Part shown: positions 26,780-36,313 of the stretch, piece after piece
How positions within the stretch are numbered: the first letter of the stretch is position 1
Layout: the number at the start of each line of letters is the position of its first letter
Assembly (NCBI GenBank): GCA_003167255.1
Contig: PMTR01000009.1
Span: 63,844-127,843 of the forward strand
Reading direction: 5' to 3'
Origin: Bryobacterales bacterium
GTDB taxonomy: Bacteria; Acidobacteriota; Terriglobia; Bryobacterales; Bryobacteraceae
DNA length: 64,000 bases
The notes under the pieces: model-generated
The model's database searches: none
Seen by the model: the letters and a program-made list of their open reading frames with translations, nothing else
What the model was told of the DNA's origin: nothing
Made by a program: the position numbers and the translations under genes

Positions 26780-27924
26780 CTCGGTTTGGTTCCTGCCGGG
26801 AGGGCGTCCCGCCGATCCATGAGCTTCTGAGAGACGGCGCGTTCGCGATCGCCGTCGGCGCTGCGATTCAGCCGGTAGTAGACGGTCGCTAGAGTAGCGT
26901 GCGCCTCCGCGAAATCGGGCGATTCCGCAATCAGAACTTCCAGCGCCCGGCGCGCCAGCTCGAGATTGCCGGTGGACAGATCGACATTGGCCAACTGATA
27001 CCGCACCCCCGGATCGTTAGGGCGCGTCCTGAGAGCGCGCTCGAAATAGCGGCGCGCCTCCGCGTACCCCTGGTCCTGCTTGGCCAGCACGCCCATGTTC
27101 AGGTTGGAGGTGAACTCGTCGGGATCGAGGGCCAGTTCATGGGCGAAGACGGCGCGCGCGCGTTCGGAATCTCCCTGGGAAAGCAGCAGTTCGCCCAAGC
27201 GGGCATGAGCCCCGGCGAGACGGGGGTTCAAGGCGATGGCCTTCTCAAGGTCGGCGCGCGCGCTGTCGCGGTCGTGCGCGCTCAGTTCCAGAGTGCCCCG
27301 CAGCAGATAGGCTTCGGCGGAATCGCCCCGGCTGAGAATGCGGCTAATGACGGCCGTGCCGGCGGCTTCCTGGCCATCGCCGATGAGGGCGGTTCCAAAG
27401 AGATAGTCGAATCCCGCGTCGCCGGCCTTGTCTTTCTCGAGCGGGGCCAGGAGGGCCACAGCGTCCTTATATCTTCCCAGGTTGTTATAACAGACGGCGA
27501 GCAGCAGAGTGACCTGCTCCTTGAACTGAGGCGAGAGGGAGACGGCCCGTTCGAAGCGGGCGGCAGCTTCGGCGTGGCGGCCCGTTTTGTAATAGGCGAG
27601 ACCCAGATTCAGCAGGAGGGCGGGATTGTCCGGGCTCTTGCGAAGACCGAGGGCGTATTCCGCGATGGCCTCGTCGTAGCGGCCCGCGCGCGCCAGGACG
27701 GTGCCCAGATTCGAACGCGCTTGCACGGAATCGGGCTCGACGGCGAGGTATTCGCGATACGCGCGGATCGCGTCATCCAGTTCGCCTGCCTGGTGCAAGG
27801 TAATGGCATGTTGGAGGAGCGCGTCGGAACTGGCGGCGGGCTGCTGCCCGCCAAGAGTGGACGCGAGGAGGCTAATGATGAAGCAGAGTGGGGCGGGCTT
27901 GCTTTTGGGAGTGCGCGCGGTCAT
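26776..27924 (-). CDS. Exported TPR-repeat protein (type A)
   Basis: A 382-residue protein with an N-terminal export signal (CFIISLLASTLGGQQ) and tandem tetratricopeptide repeats over almost the whole length (HQAGELDDAIRAYREYLAVEP, NLGTVLARAGRYDEAIAEY and so on). It ends in the element TLATVYYRLNRSADGDRERAV, which recurs nearly unchanged at the end of the TPR proteins at 39026 and 51611, defining a local subfamily. TPR superhelices are protein-binding scaffolds, here outside the cytoplasm. It is coupled by 4-base overlaps to the TPR gene before it and the CRTAC1-like gene after it. Confidence 0.88.
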   Translation of the reverse strand: MTARTPKSKPAPLCFIISLLASTLGGQQPAASSDALLQHAITLHQAGELDDAIRAYREYLAVEPDSVQARSNLGTVLARAGRYDEAIAEYALGLRKSPDNPALLLNLGLAYYKTGRHAEAAARFERAVSLSPQFKEQVTLLLAVCYNNLGRYKDAVALLAPLEKDKAGDAGFDYLFGTALIGDGQEAAGTAVISRILSRGDSAEAYLLRGTLELSAHDRDSARADLEKAIALNPRLAGAHARLGELLLSQGDSERARAVFAHELALDPDEFTSNLNMGVLAKQDQGYAEARRYFERALRTRPNDPGVRYQLANVDLSTGNLELARRALEVLIAESPDFAEAHATLATVYYRLNRSADGDRERAVSQKLMDRRDALPAGTKPR

Positions 27925-29072
27925 TGGCTTATCTCGACAGCCAGTTTTCTCAGGCGGGCGAATTCGGCTCGTTCGCGGGCGGCTTCGGCCTTCTTGCCCG
28001 CCATGGAGTAAGCTGTTGCCAAAGAGAAGTGTACCTGCGGACTGTCCGGGGCCTGCTGCCGGGCGATCTCGAGCTCTTTAATTCCCTGTTCCGCCTGGCC
28101 GGCGCTGGCCAGCAGCTTGCCCAGCACAGCGTGGGCCCCGAAGAATTGAGCATCCGCCTCGACCGCGCGCCGCGCGTACGAAATGGCCGTGTCTAAATCG
28201 CCGCGCGCCTCGTACTCCAAGGCAATGGTCGCCAGGGCCTCCGTGTGCTTCGGGTTCAGCTCCAGTTCTTTCTGATATTCGCGCAGGCCCGCATCCTTAT
28301 CGGTCGCCGACAGAAACGATCCATAGAGATAGTGGACGTTGGCCGCCTTCGGATAGGCGGCCACCAGCTCCGCGAAGTACGTTTGCGCCGCCGCGGGATC
28401 CCTCTGGGCCATCGCACAGACAGCTCGTCCGGCACTCTCAATCAAGTCCTTGTCACCCGGCGGCAGTTCTTCGGGAAAGATGGGCCGCCGCAGACCCGCG
28501 ATCCCCGCGGCCTCAATTACGGCCGGGCCGGCGCCGCCATCCTTCACGACACTCATCAGCACTTGCATAGCGGACTCATACTCCTGGAGCCGCGTGAGCA
28601 GCAACATCTCGTGAAACAATACCACCCTCCTGATTTGGGGGTCGTCGCCCAAACCGAGACGGTGCGCCTGATAGATGTGATTGAGCGCCTTGGCGTACTC
28701 CTTCGTTTCAAACTCGCAGAGGCCCAGCAGCGCGAAGCCCGGGCCGGTCGTCTGATCGAGGGCTATCAGCCGGCGCAAAGAGTCCCGCGCTTCCGGATAC
28801 TGGTTCTGGTCGTAAAGCAGCTCGCCCAGGAACCACCAGCCTTCGGTCCATGAAGGACGCAGCTTGACGGCCTGGCGGTACAACCCGATCGCGTCCTCGA
28901 TGCGGTTTTCGGTGCGCGCCCCTGTGGCCGCCCGCGATGCCCGGTCGAACGCGGCAGAGGCAGCCTCCGGCGCCTTCTGACCGGCGGCGGCAACCGGCCC
29001 CAGAAGCGCCGCCAGGGAGAAAGCCGCGGCTGCTCGCCAGAGGACTGGAATCGCGCGCGGGGCAAAATGCAT
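27921..29072 (-). CDS. Exported TPR-repeat protein (type B)
   Basis: A 383-residue protein with a signal peptide (ALLGPVAAAGQ) and TPR repeats, notably ENRIEDAIGLYRQAVKLRP and WWFLGELLYDQNQYPEARDSL near the N-terminus and AGLREYQKELELNPKHTEAL later. The frame is open far upstream, inside the preceding gene, but ATG 29072 lies two bases after the stop of the CRTAC1-like gene and gives a proper signal sequence. It differs from type A and matches the protein at 50407 in domain order and in strings such as EFQKE/EYQKELELNPKH and VHYLYG/VHYAYG. Confidence 0.87.
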   Translation of the reverse strand: MHFAPRAIPVLWRAAAAFSLAALLGPVAAAGQKAPEAASAAFDRASRAATGARTENRIEDAIGLYRQAVKLRPSWTEGWWFLGELLYDQNQYPEARDSLRRLIALDQTTGPGFALLGLCEFETKEYAKALNHIYQAHRLGLGDDPQIRRVVLFHEMLLLTRLQEYESAMQVLMSVVKDGGAGPAVIEAAGIAGLRRPIFPEELPPGDKDLIESAGRAVCAMAQRDPAAAQTYFAELVAAYPKAANVHYLYGSFLSATDKDAGLREYQKELELNPKHTEALATIALEYEARGDLDTAISYARRAVEADAQFFGAHAVLGKLLASAGQAEQGIKELEIARQQAPDSPQVHFSLATAYSMAGKKAEAARERAEFARLRKLAVEISQ

Positions 29073-29074
29073 CG

Positions 29075-30883
29075 TTACGGAGTCTCCTTCACATGTAGCG
29101 CCTGATCGCCACGCACGTCCTTCAGTGTCTGGACAATTCCCGACGGCCAATGGATGACCACCGACTCCGCCACTTCGTTCGCGCCCAACCCGAAATGCAC
29201 CGGCCCGCAGCTCGACGAGGCATAGCCCACGCTGGTGGTCATGTGGTTGTATTGCGAGCCGCTTTTGGTGGTGACTTGAATCCGCGCGCCGATGCCGTCG
29301 CGGTTGCTCCTGGTTCCTTCCAGTGCGATGTCCAGCCAGTGCCCGGCGCCGGGGCTGCGATTCATCCAGATTTCGGCCGGGTGCGCGAGCGCCGAGGTCA
29401 CGACATCGATTCTGCCATCCCCGTCCAGGTCGCCGAACGCCAGGCCGCGATGGCGCGCCGCCGGCGAGACATCCAATCCTGCTTCGGCGGTGAGCGCCTC
29501 CCATCGCCCGTTGGCGCCGCCCGCGGCGCCGAGGTTCCGAAATACGGTGTTGTGCTGCTCTACTGTGGTGTTTGGCATCGGGCGGGACAACACGTCTCCG
29601 CGGCTGACGAACAGGTCCTTCCATCCGTCGTTGTCGAAATCGAAGAGTCCGACGCCGAATCCGGCCATCCGCATGCACAGCGTGCGCATGCCGCTCTGCG
29701 TGGTCACTTCCCGGAAGTCTTTCCCGGCCGCGTTCTTCCATATTGGAAAGGTCTGGTTTTCCAGCGCCGCGGTTACCAGGTCCGGGTATTCGTCGTTGTT
29801 AAAATCGCGAAAATCCAGCCCCATTCCGGATATGAAGTTGCCGTCTTCCGGCAACGCCACGCCCTTCTGAAACGCGACTTCCTCGAACTTGTTGCCCAGA
29901 TTGTGGAACAGGAAATTATAAGATCCGTCATTGGTGACGAAAAGGTCTGGACGGCCATCCAGATCGTAATCGGCCATGCCCCCGCCCATGCCCTTCCCCA
30001 CATGCGCGCGAATACCCCATTGCTCCGAGACGTCTTCAAACTTGCCATTGCCCTTGTTCAGATACAACTGGTTAGGCAGGCCCTTATAAGACCGCGGCGA
30101 GCAATAGTCCGACACTCCCTTGTACTCGCAGAGGGGCTCGGTGGCGTAGTCCCATTGCAGATAGTTGACCACGAACAGGTCGAGGAGACCATCGTTGTTG
30201 ACATCCACCCAGACCGCCGTAATCCCCCACATCGGCCCATATTTGGCGTCGGGGAGATTGGAGATGCCGGCCTTCTCGGTGACATCGGTGAACGTACCGT
30301 TGCCGTTGTTGTGATAAAGCGTATTGTGGTGGACGCCTGTCACAAACAAATCGGGATAGCCGTCGTTATCGTAATCTCCCACCGCCACTCCGCTATCGAA
30401 GCCGGTGCCGGCCAGTCCGGCGGATTCGGTGACATCCGTGAATACGCCACGGCCATCGTTGCGAAACAGACGGTTGCGGTATTTCGGGTCGTCCTTTTTC
30501 AACGTGGCCAGATTGGCGCCATTGGTGAAGAAGATGTCGGGACGTCCGTCGCGATTGTAATCGAACACCGCCAGGCCTCCGGCCATAGTGGCGGGCACAT
30601 GCCGCGCGACGACTTCGCCATGCTCGAGTTGGAAGGCGATGGGCTTGAGCTCGAACCGGATTGCCGGCGCCGATCCGTCCGTCGCGCGCAGCCACCAAGC
30701 CGCGCTTACCACCAGCGGAAGCAGCAAACACGTCATGCCGCTCATCACGCTGAACCCCCGCCGCACCAGGGCCCGCAAACCGTCGCGGTCTAAGATTGGC
30801 GCGGGCGGTTTCGCCGGCGCTTCCCCTGGGTGATTTCTGTCGCGGGCCGCCAGCGAAATCAGGCGACGGGAATCCATATCCAT
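29075..30883 (-). CDS. CRTAC1-like FG-GAP/ASPIC-UnbV protein (type II)
   Basis: A 602-residue protein with an N-terminal membrane anchor or signal (about residues 45-65, CLLLPLVVSAAWWLRA) and seven FG-GAP loops (FDYNRDGRPDIFF, GDYDNDGYPDLFV, VDVNNDGLLDLFV, ADYDLDGRPDLFV, a degenerate RDFNNDEYPDLVT, FDFDNDGWKDLFV, GDLDGDGRIDVVT). A C-terminal ASPIC/UnbV domain follows (NRDGIGARIQVTTKSG, VHFGLG, IHWPSGIVQ). MDMDSRR or MDSRR starts (30883/30877) are preferred over the longer frame to 30991. It is most like the protein at 36310. It precedes the TPR genes by two bases and follows a TonB-dependent receptor gene by about 110 bases. Confidence 0.88.
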   Translation of the reverse strand: MDMDSRRLISLAARDRNHPGEAPAKPPAPILDRDGLRALVRRGFSVMSGMTCLLLPLVVSAAWWLRATDGSAPAIRFELKPIAFQLEHGEVVARHVPATMAGGLAVFDYNRDGRPDIFFTNGANLATLKKDDPKYRNRLFRNDGRGVFTDVTESAGLAGTGFDSGVAVGDYDNDGYPDLFVTGVHHNTLYHNNGNGTFTDVTEKAGISNLPDAKYGPMWGITAVWVDVNNDGLLDLFVVNYLQWDYATEPLCEYKGVSDYCSPRSYKGLPNQLYLNKGNGKFEDVSEQWGIRAHVGKGMGGGMADYDLDGRPDLFVTNDGSYNFLFHNLGNKFEEVAFQKGVALPEDGNFISGMGLDFRDFNNDEYPDLVTAALENQTFPIWKNAAGKDFREVTTQSGMRTLCMRMAGFGVGLFDFDNDGWKDLFVSRGDVLSRPMPNTTVEQHNTVFRNLGAAGGANGRWEALTAEAGLDVSPAARHRGLAFGDLDGDGRIDVVTSALAHPAEIWMNRSPGAGHWLDIALEGTRSNRDGIGARIQVTTKSGSQYNHMTTSVGYASSSCGPVHFGLGANEVAESVVIHWPSGIVQTLKDVRGDQALHVKETP

Positions 30884-30992
30884 CCACAATACCGCATGTG
30901 CGGAAGCCGCTGTGAGCAGCGTCCTGCAGTATGGGCTGTCGCCCGGCTGGCAAGCTAAAGCATGCCCCACCTCTGAAAGCACTGGCCACAAA

Positions 30993-33900
30993 CTAAAATG
31001 ATAACCGAGCGCTTAACTGAAACTCCCGGCCCGGCGTTGTGGCTTCCGTTATGCTCCCGAACTGCGGCGTGTTTACGAATCGGTTGGGAGTTCCCCAGTT
31101 GGAATGATTGAGAGTGTTGTAGGCTTCCGCTCGCATCTCCAGGCGCACTCGCTCCACGATGGCGAACGATCGCGTCATCGCGATGTCCATGGTCTGCATC
31201 CCCGGCCCGTACACCGTGTTGCGCCCCACGTTGCCGAAGCTGTATGCCGCGGGCGTCGCGAATGCGGCGGGGTTGAACCATGCGTTGGTGTTGCCGGTTC
31301 CGGGCCCGAATACCGCCTGGCCGGTATAGTTGGCGCGGATTGGATTCTCGCCCACTACCGTGCCGGCGTTAGCTGTGTCGCCGTACACCGAGATGGTGAA
31401 AGGAAAGCCGCTCTGCACCTGGTACAGCGTGGAAAACCTCCAGTCGCGAGTCAGCGCCCGACCGGCGCGGCCTCTCCCGAACACAGGAATATCGTATACG
31501 GCGCTCACCACAAAGCGATGACGCACATCGCACGCCGGGCCTTTTTCGGCCTCCAGATCGCGGCTGTTCTGCGGAACCGCCGATTCGAACATGGGCGAGC
31601 GGAAGTCCGGCGCGCTGCTCAGGTTCTTTGAGTAGGTGTAATTCGCCAGCAAGCTCAGCCCTTTGGAATACCGCCGCCGGAGGTTAATGTATCCCGCGTC
31701 ATACCAGCTTCTCGCCGTGTCTTGGAGCATGTTCACGGTGCTTACGGGAAAGGTGAGACCCGTCGACGCCACGTTTGCGGGTATCACCGTACCGGGCAGG
31801 AACGTCGCTGTCGGATAAGGCCGCCGCGGCTGCAGCGTGCCCGGCCCGGGGAGGTCGTTGTTGATCAGGTCCGACCGCTGCAGATGGAAGCCGCGCTCGC
31901 CGTGATATCCCATCTCGACCGTCGTATCGTGTCCCAAGCTCTTCTGGACGGATGCGCTCCACTGCTGGACGTACTGCGCCGGTGCGTGGGGATGGAAGGC
32001 GGTGAAACTCACCACCGTAGTCCCCAGCACCGGCTGAGGGAAGTTGAAGCCGTTGATGGAGGGCGTGAAGTTATCGCTTTGTTGGGTGATGGGAAAGACC
32101 AGCGGCACGTTGTGCAACTGGTTGCACCAGGTGTTCAAATCCACCGGCGTATAGAAAATCCCGTAGGCCGCCCGCACCACCAGGCCTGCGCTCTCCACAT
32201 GGTGCGCTATGCCGAGCCGCGGCGCGAAACGCAGCTTGCTCGGGTACATCAGCCCGCGCGGCATTCCGCTCTCGCCGCCGATGAACGCTGCCAGTCCCGT
32301 GCTTGTCTGATACAGATTGCTCCAATGGCGCGAGGTATCCACCAGGGGCGCCATGAATTCATACCGCACACCCGCGTCAATCGTGGTGTGCGGCGCCACG
32401 CGCCAGGTGTCCTGCGCGAACGCGTCTGCCGACCACTGCCGCAAGTCCATCGTGGGCACGCCGTTCTGCACCTGCCGCGTGGCGGGAAGACCCAGCAGAA
32501 AGCTCGCCAGCGCGTCGCCCGTGCCGTCGTTGGTCGCGGTCTGCGTGGTAAATCCGTTGGTAAACGTGTAGTAGCCGCGGCTCTGCACCAATGCCCACAT
32601 CGGCCAAATGTACCAGCGGTAGCTTCCGCCGAACTTCAGGCTGTGAGCGCCCCTTTGCCAGTTCAAGGTTTCGCGGCCCTCCAGCATGGTGTCCCACATG
32701 TGCATCGGTGTGGCCAACCACGAATCGCCGAACGGCGAGTAGCCCTGTACGTTGAAGGACGGCGCGCCCCAAGCGCCCTGGCCGCCAAAGTTGACGCCGG
32801 TAATTCCTAGCGCATCTACGATGTCATTGACCCCGTTATTCTCCGTGTGGTGAAACATGCTCAGCCTCGACACCGTGACCGACGCCGTGTTCACCACCGT
32901 GGGCGAGATGATCCGCGTCCAGACGATCGACCCGTTCTGGCCCATGTTGTCGTGAAAGAAACCATAGCCCGGCAGGTTTTGGGGATAGAACCCGTGCTCG
33001 CCGCTCACCGAGTAGCGCGCGTATATAAAGTCGCCGCCGGTGAACATCCGGTCTACGCGGATCGTACCCTGATTGGTGGTCAATCGCGAGTCGCGCAGGT
33101 CCAGCAGGTTATTCGAATCCTGGCCGCCGCTGTTGCCCAGAACGGTGGGTGTCCCCATCATGGTCATGTCGCCCATCATGCCGTTGTCCATATTAGGCAG
33201 CGGCGTGTAGTTCTGCAGCATCTTGAAAGCCGCCGCATACAGCCGGCTTGCCGGAATCACGTTGCCGGGAAAGGCGCTGCGCATCACCTGGGGATTCGAC
33301 GGGCCCGCCGGCAGCGCCGGATTGTAGGCCGGGTTTGGGACGGAGTTCGAAGGATCGAATATCTTCGTTCCGCTTTGGCTGAAATCTCCTCCATCTTCAG
33401 CAGCGGTGGGGACAGTGTCGATTGAGGTCTGAGCCTGGGTCCGGCGGTAACCCTCATAATTGGCGAAGAAGAAAGTCTTCTTACCGTAAACCGGACCGCC
33501 CAGCGAGGCGCCGAAATTGTGCTGCACCAGGAATGTGGTTCCAGGCATCTCGTTCCAGGTGCGCGCATCGAGCGCGCTATTGCGAAGGTATTCGTACGCC
33601 GTCCCGTGGAATTGGCTGGTTCCCGCTCTGGTGATGATGTTCACTTGCCCGCCGCCGGCCCCACCCATCTCGGCGCGGTAGCTGCCGGTCTGCACCTGAA
33701 ACTCCCGAACTGCGTCGGGTGACGGACTGAAGTTCTGCGTGTTGAACGTCGGATCGGTGTTGACCGCACCATCCAACAGGAAATAGTTCGCATTCGGGCG
33801 GTTGCCGCCGATTGTAATCGCCGATGCCTGTCCCGGACGCCAGTACAGTGGGTTCATCGTACCCGTCTGCGCTCCGTGACCCTGATGCGCGCCGGGAACG

Positions 33901-34352
33901 GTGAGGGCGAGATCGAGTAGCATGCGCCCGTTGAGCGGCAACTCCTGGACCGACCTCGGCTCGACCACCTCGCCGAGACTCGCATCCTGTGTCTTGAGCG
34001 TTTCGGCGGTAGCCGTGACCGCAACAGTTTCTCGCCGCTGGCCCAGTTCCATGGCGAAGTCGATACCAATGCGCTGGTTGACTTCCAGCGTCACGCTATG
34101 CAAGAGCGTCAGGAAACCCGGAGCTCTGACCTCAACGGAATAGTCCCCAGGCATAAGGTTCACCGCCTCGAACAGCCCGTCGCTGTTCGAGATGAGCGAA
34201 CGAACCGAGCTTGTGTCCTTGGCCGTGATTGTCACGAGCGCGTGATCGAGCGCCCGATGGGAGGGGTCATCAATCCTTCCGCTAATGGTGGCGAAATTGC
34301 TCTGCGCCAGAGCGGCAACAGAGAGGCAAAACAGACCGAGTGCGGACCGCAT
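30993..34352 (-). CDS. TonB-dependent receptor with carboxypeptidase-regulatory domain
   Basis: An 1119-residue outer-membrane protein: signal peptide (MRSALGLFCLSVAALAQ), a CarboxypepD_reg beta-sandwich (about 20-110, ATISGRIDDPSHRALDHALV to YSVEVRAPGF), a plug-like region (ELPLNGRMLLDLALTVPG, VREFQVQTGSYRAEMGGAGG), and a large beta-barrel ending in aromatic REFQLSARLSF. It belongs to the Oar/OmpA-related TonB receptors abundant in Acidobacteria, which import large substrates. It heads a leftward string with two CRTAC1-like and two TPR genes, so it may be the transport partner of that system. ATG 34352 is preferred for its signal peptide; the frame extends to 34391. Confidence 0.9.
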   Translation of the reverse strand: MRSALGLFCLSVAALAQSNFATISGRIDDPSHRALDHALVTITAKDTSSVRSLISNSDGLFEAVNLMPGDYSVEVRAPGFLTLLHSVTLEVNQRIGIDFAMELGQRRETVAVTATAETLKTQDASLGEVVEPRSVQELPLNGRMLLDLALTVPGAHQGHGAQTGTMNPLYWRPGQASAITIGGNRPNANYFLLDGAVNTDPTFNTQNFSPSPDAVREFQVQTGSYRAEMGGAGGGQVNIITRAGTSQFHGTAYEYLRNSALDARTWNEMPGTTFLVQHNFGASLGGPVYGKKTFFFANYEGYRRTQAQTSIDTVPTAAEDGGDFSQSGTKIFDPSNSVPNPAYNPALPAGPSNPQVMRSAFPGNVIPASRLYAAAFKMLQNYTPLPNMDNGMMGDMTMMGTPTVLGNSGGQDSNNLLDLRDSRLTTNQGTIRVDRMFTGGDFIYARYSVSGEHGFYPQNLPGYGFFHDNMGQNGSIVWTRIISPTVVNTASVTVSRLSMFHHTENNGVNDIVDALGITGVNFGGQGAWGAPSFNVQGYSPFGDSWLATPMHMWDTMLEGRETLNWQRGAHSLKFGGSYRWYIWPMWALVQSRGYYTFTNGFTTQTATNDGTGDALASFLLGLPATRQVQNGVPTMDLRQWSADAFAQDTWRVAPHTTIDAGVRYEFMAPLVDTSRHWSNLYQTSTGLAAFIGGESGMPRGLMYPSKLRFAPRLGIAHHVESAGLVVRAAYGIFYTPVDLNTWCNQLHNVPLVFPITQQSDNFTPSINGFNFPQPVLGTTVVSFTAFHPHAPAQYVQQWSASVQKSLGHDTTVEMGYHGERGFHLQRSDLINNDLPGPGTLQPRRPYPTATFLPGTVIPANVASTGLTFPVSTVNMLQDTARSWYDAGYINLRRRYSKGLSLLANYTYSKNLSSAPDFRSPMFESAVPQNSRDLEAEKGPACDVRHRFVVSAVYDIPVFGRGRAGRALTRDWRFSTLYQVQSGFPFTISVYGDTANAGTVVGENPIRANYTGQAVFGPGTGNTNAWFNPAAFATPAAYSFGNVGRNTVYGPGMQTMDIAMTRSFAIVERVRLEMRAEAYNTLNHSNWGTPNRFVNTPQFGSITEATTPGREFQLSARLSF

Positions 34353-34648
34353 GTTTTGGCGATTATATGGTGCCGGGACCTTTGCGATCAATAATATGAA
34401 GTAATTATCCCCGGCCTAGTTGCGGTCCGAGATGAAGTCCCCTCTCGGGAACTCAGGCGATTCCTTAGAACTAGCAACACGTGTAACTCCGCCGCCTGAT
34501 GAATCGAGCCCCGCTTCGCATCGCCCTAGGCTCCCCGACTTCCGTACGCTGGCACTTGGCAATGGCGTTCCCGGCCAGGAACCCGCCGAACTCCGCTTAC
34601 AATAGGGATTCGGAGTCTGACACCAGCGCCCATTCGCCGGAGGAACAG
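34353..34648. other. Intergenic region between divergent operons
   Basis: It separates the leftward TonB-receptor string from the rightward CRTAC1-like pair and must contain both promoters. No confident promoter hexamers or operator were seen. GGAGG at about 34639 is the ribosome-binding site of the rightward gene. Confidence 0.45.
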
Positions 34649-36313
34649 TTGAAGCGCACGATCGCCCTGGCTATATCGAGTCTCTGCGCCTTCTTGTTTG
34701 TGGCGCTGCCGCCGGGCCGGCCCGCCCAGACTCCCAAGCGCCCCCACTTCACGGACGTGGCGGCGCGCTCGCAGATCTCCTACCGCAGCAACAACAGCCC
34801 CGGAGGGCACAAGTATTTTCCGCAGCCCATGTGCGGCGGGGTGGCCATCTTCGACTTCGATAACGACGGCCGGCTGGACATATTTTTCACTAACGGCGCG
34901 CAGCTTCCGGAAATGAAGAAGACAAACCCATCGTTTTACAACTGCCTATTGAGGCAGCGCACCGACGGAACGTTCGAGGATGTCACCAGCAAGGCGGGCT
35001 TGACGGGTAAAGATCTCGATTTCAACTTCGGTGTGGCGGTGGGCGATTATGACAACGACGGCTACGAGGATCTCTTCGTTTGCGGCGCCGGTCGCAACGC
35101 CCTATACCACAACAACGGCGACGGGACTTTCACGGATGTCACGGCGGCTTCGGGCATTGGCGGCAAGCCGCCGAATACGCTGAGCGTGGCGGCCGCCTGG
35201 TTCGATTACGACAACGACGGGCTGCTGGATCTCATAGTGGATAACTACACCTTCTGGACGCCGCAGACAGACCTGCGCTGTACCATGGGCAGTGCGGAAT
35301 ACTACTGCGATCCGCGGCGCTACCAGAGCGTGCCGCCGCGCCTCTATCGCAATCTGGGCCATGGCAAGTTCGAGGATGTCACCGAAAAGTCGGGCTTAGC
35401 TAAGTCGCCGGGCAAGGGAATGGGCATCTCCATCGCGGATTTCAATAACGATGGATGGCCCGACATTTTCATCGCCAATGACACCGAGCCCAATTCGCTG
35501 TTCATCAACCGGAAGAATGGGACGTTTGAGGAACAGGGGTTGGAACTGGGCGTTGCCTATAACGATAGCGGGAACACAGGATCGTCTATGGGGTCGGACG
35601 CCAAAGACTATGACAACGATGGCAACGTAGACATCTTCTACAACAACCTGAAGGGCCAAGTGTGGCAGCTATTGCGCAATGACAGCAACCTGTTCCAGTT
35701 GGCCTACGTGTCGAAGGTGCAAACACTGAGCCTGCCTTTTTCCGGCTGGAGCAATGGATTCATCGACTACAACAACGACGGATGGAAGGACATCTACTCG
35801 GCAAATGGGGATGTCGACCAGGTGAACGAGAAGTCGCCGCAACATGACACGATGTTCGAAAACCTAGGAGGGAAAACATTCCTGGATGTTTCCGGGGAGA
35901 TGGGCAAAGACTTCCAAAGGATCGGCTACCAGCGCGGCTCGGCCTTCGGAGACCTGAACAACGATGGAGCGATGGATATCGTGGTGACCTCGCTGAACGC
36001 GACGCCGCGCATTCTCATGAACAGCGCGGATAGCGGTAACCACTGGCTGTTGCTGAGCCTCACCGGTCACAAGAGTGCGCGGGACGCGGTGGGCGCGAAG
36101 ATCAAATTAACGACTGCGTCGGGGCGAGTGCTTTACAACCACGTTGCCATCAGCGTTGGCTTCATGTCGTCGAGTGACAAGCGCGTGCACTTCGGGTTGG
36201 GAGACGAAACCAAGGTTAGCTCCATCGAAATCCGCTGGCCGAGCGGGATTCGACAGGTACTAAAGGATATCAAGGCGGACCAGGTTTTGAAGATCGATGA
36301 GGCGGGGAAATGA
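34649..36313 (+). CDS. Secreted CRTAC1-like FG-GAP/ASPIC-UnbV protein (type I)
   Basis: A 554-residue protein with a signal peptide (AISSLCAFLFVALPPG) and seven regular D-x-D-x-D-G blades from FDFDNDGRLDIFF to GDLNNDGAMDIVV, then an ASPIC/UnbV domain ending IEIRWPSGIRQVL. It is closely similar to the protein at 25112 along its whole length, including MCGGVA, TNGAxLPEM and FYNCLLR. The start is TTG 34649, five bases after GGAGG, giving a clean KRTIALAISS signal; the frame runs back to 34499 without such a site. It overlaps the next gene by four bases. Confidence 0.9.
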   Translation: MKRTIALAISSLCAFLFVALPPGRPAQTPKRPHFTDVAARSQISYRSNNSPGGHKYFPQPMCGGVAIFDFDNDGRLDIFFTNGAQLPEMKKTNPSFYNCLLRQRTDGTFEDVTSKAGLTGKDLDFNFGVAVGDYDNDGYEDLFVCGAGRNALYHNNGDGTFTDVTAASGIGGKPPNTLSVAAAWFDYDNDGLLDLIVDNYTFWTPQTDLRCTMGSAEYYCDPRRYQSVPPRLYRNLGHGKFEDVTEKSGLAKSPGKGMGISIADFNNDGWPDIFIANDTEPNSLFINRKNGTFEEQGLELGVAYNDSGNTGSSMGSDAKDYDNDGNVDIFYNNLKGQVWQLLRNDSNLFQLAYVSKVQTLSLPFSGWSNGFIDYNNDGWKDIYSANGDVDQVNEKSPQHDTMFENLGGKTFLDVSGEMGKDFQRIGYQRGSAFGDLNNDGAMDIVVTSLNATPRILMNSADSGNHWLLLSLTGHKSARDAVGAKIKLTTASGRVLYNHVAISVGFMSSSDKRVHFGLGDETKVSSIEIRWPSGIRQVLKDIKADQVLKIDEAGK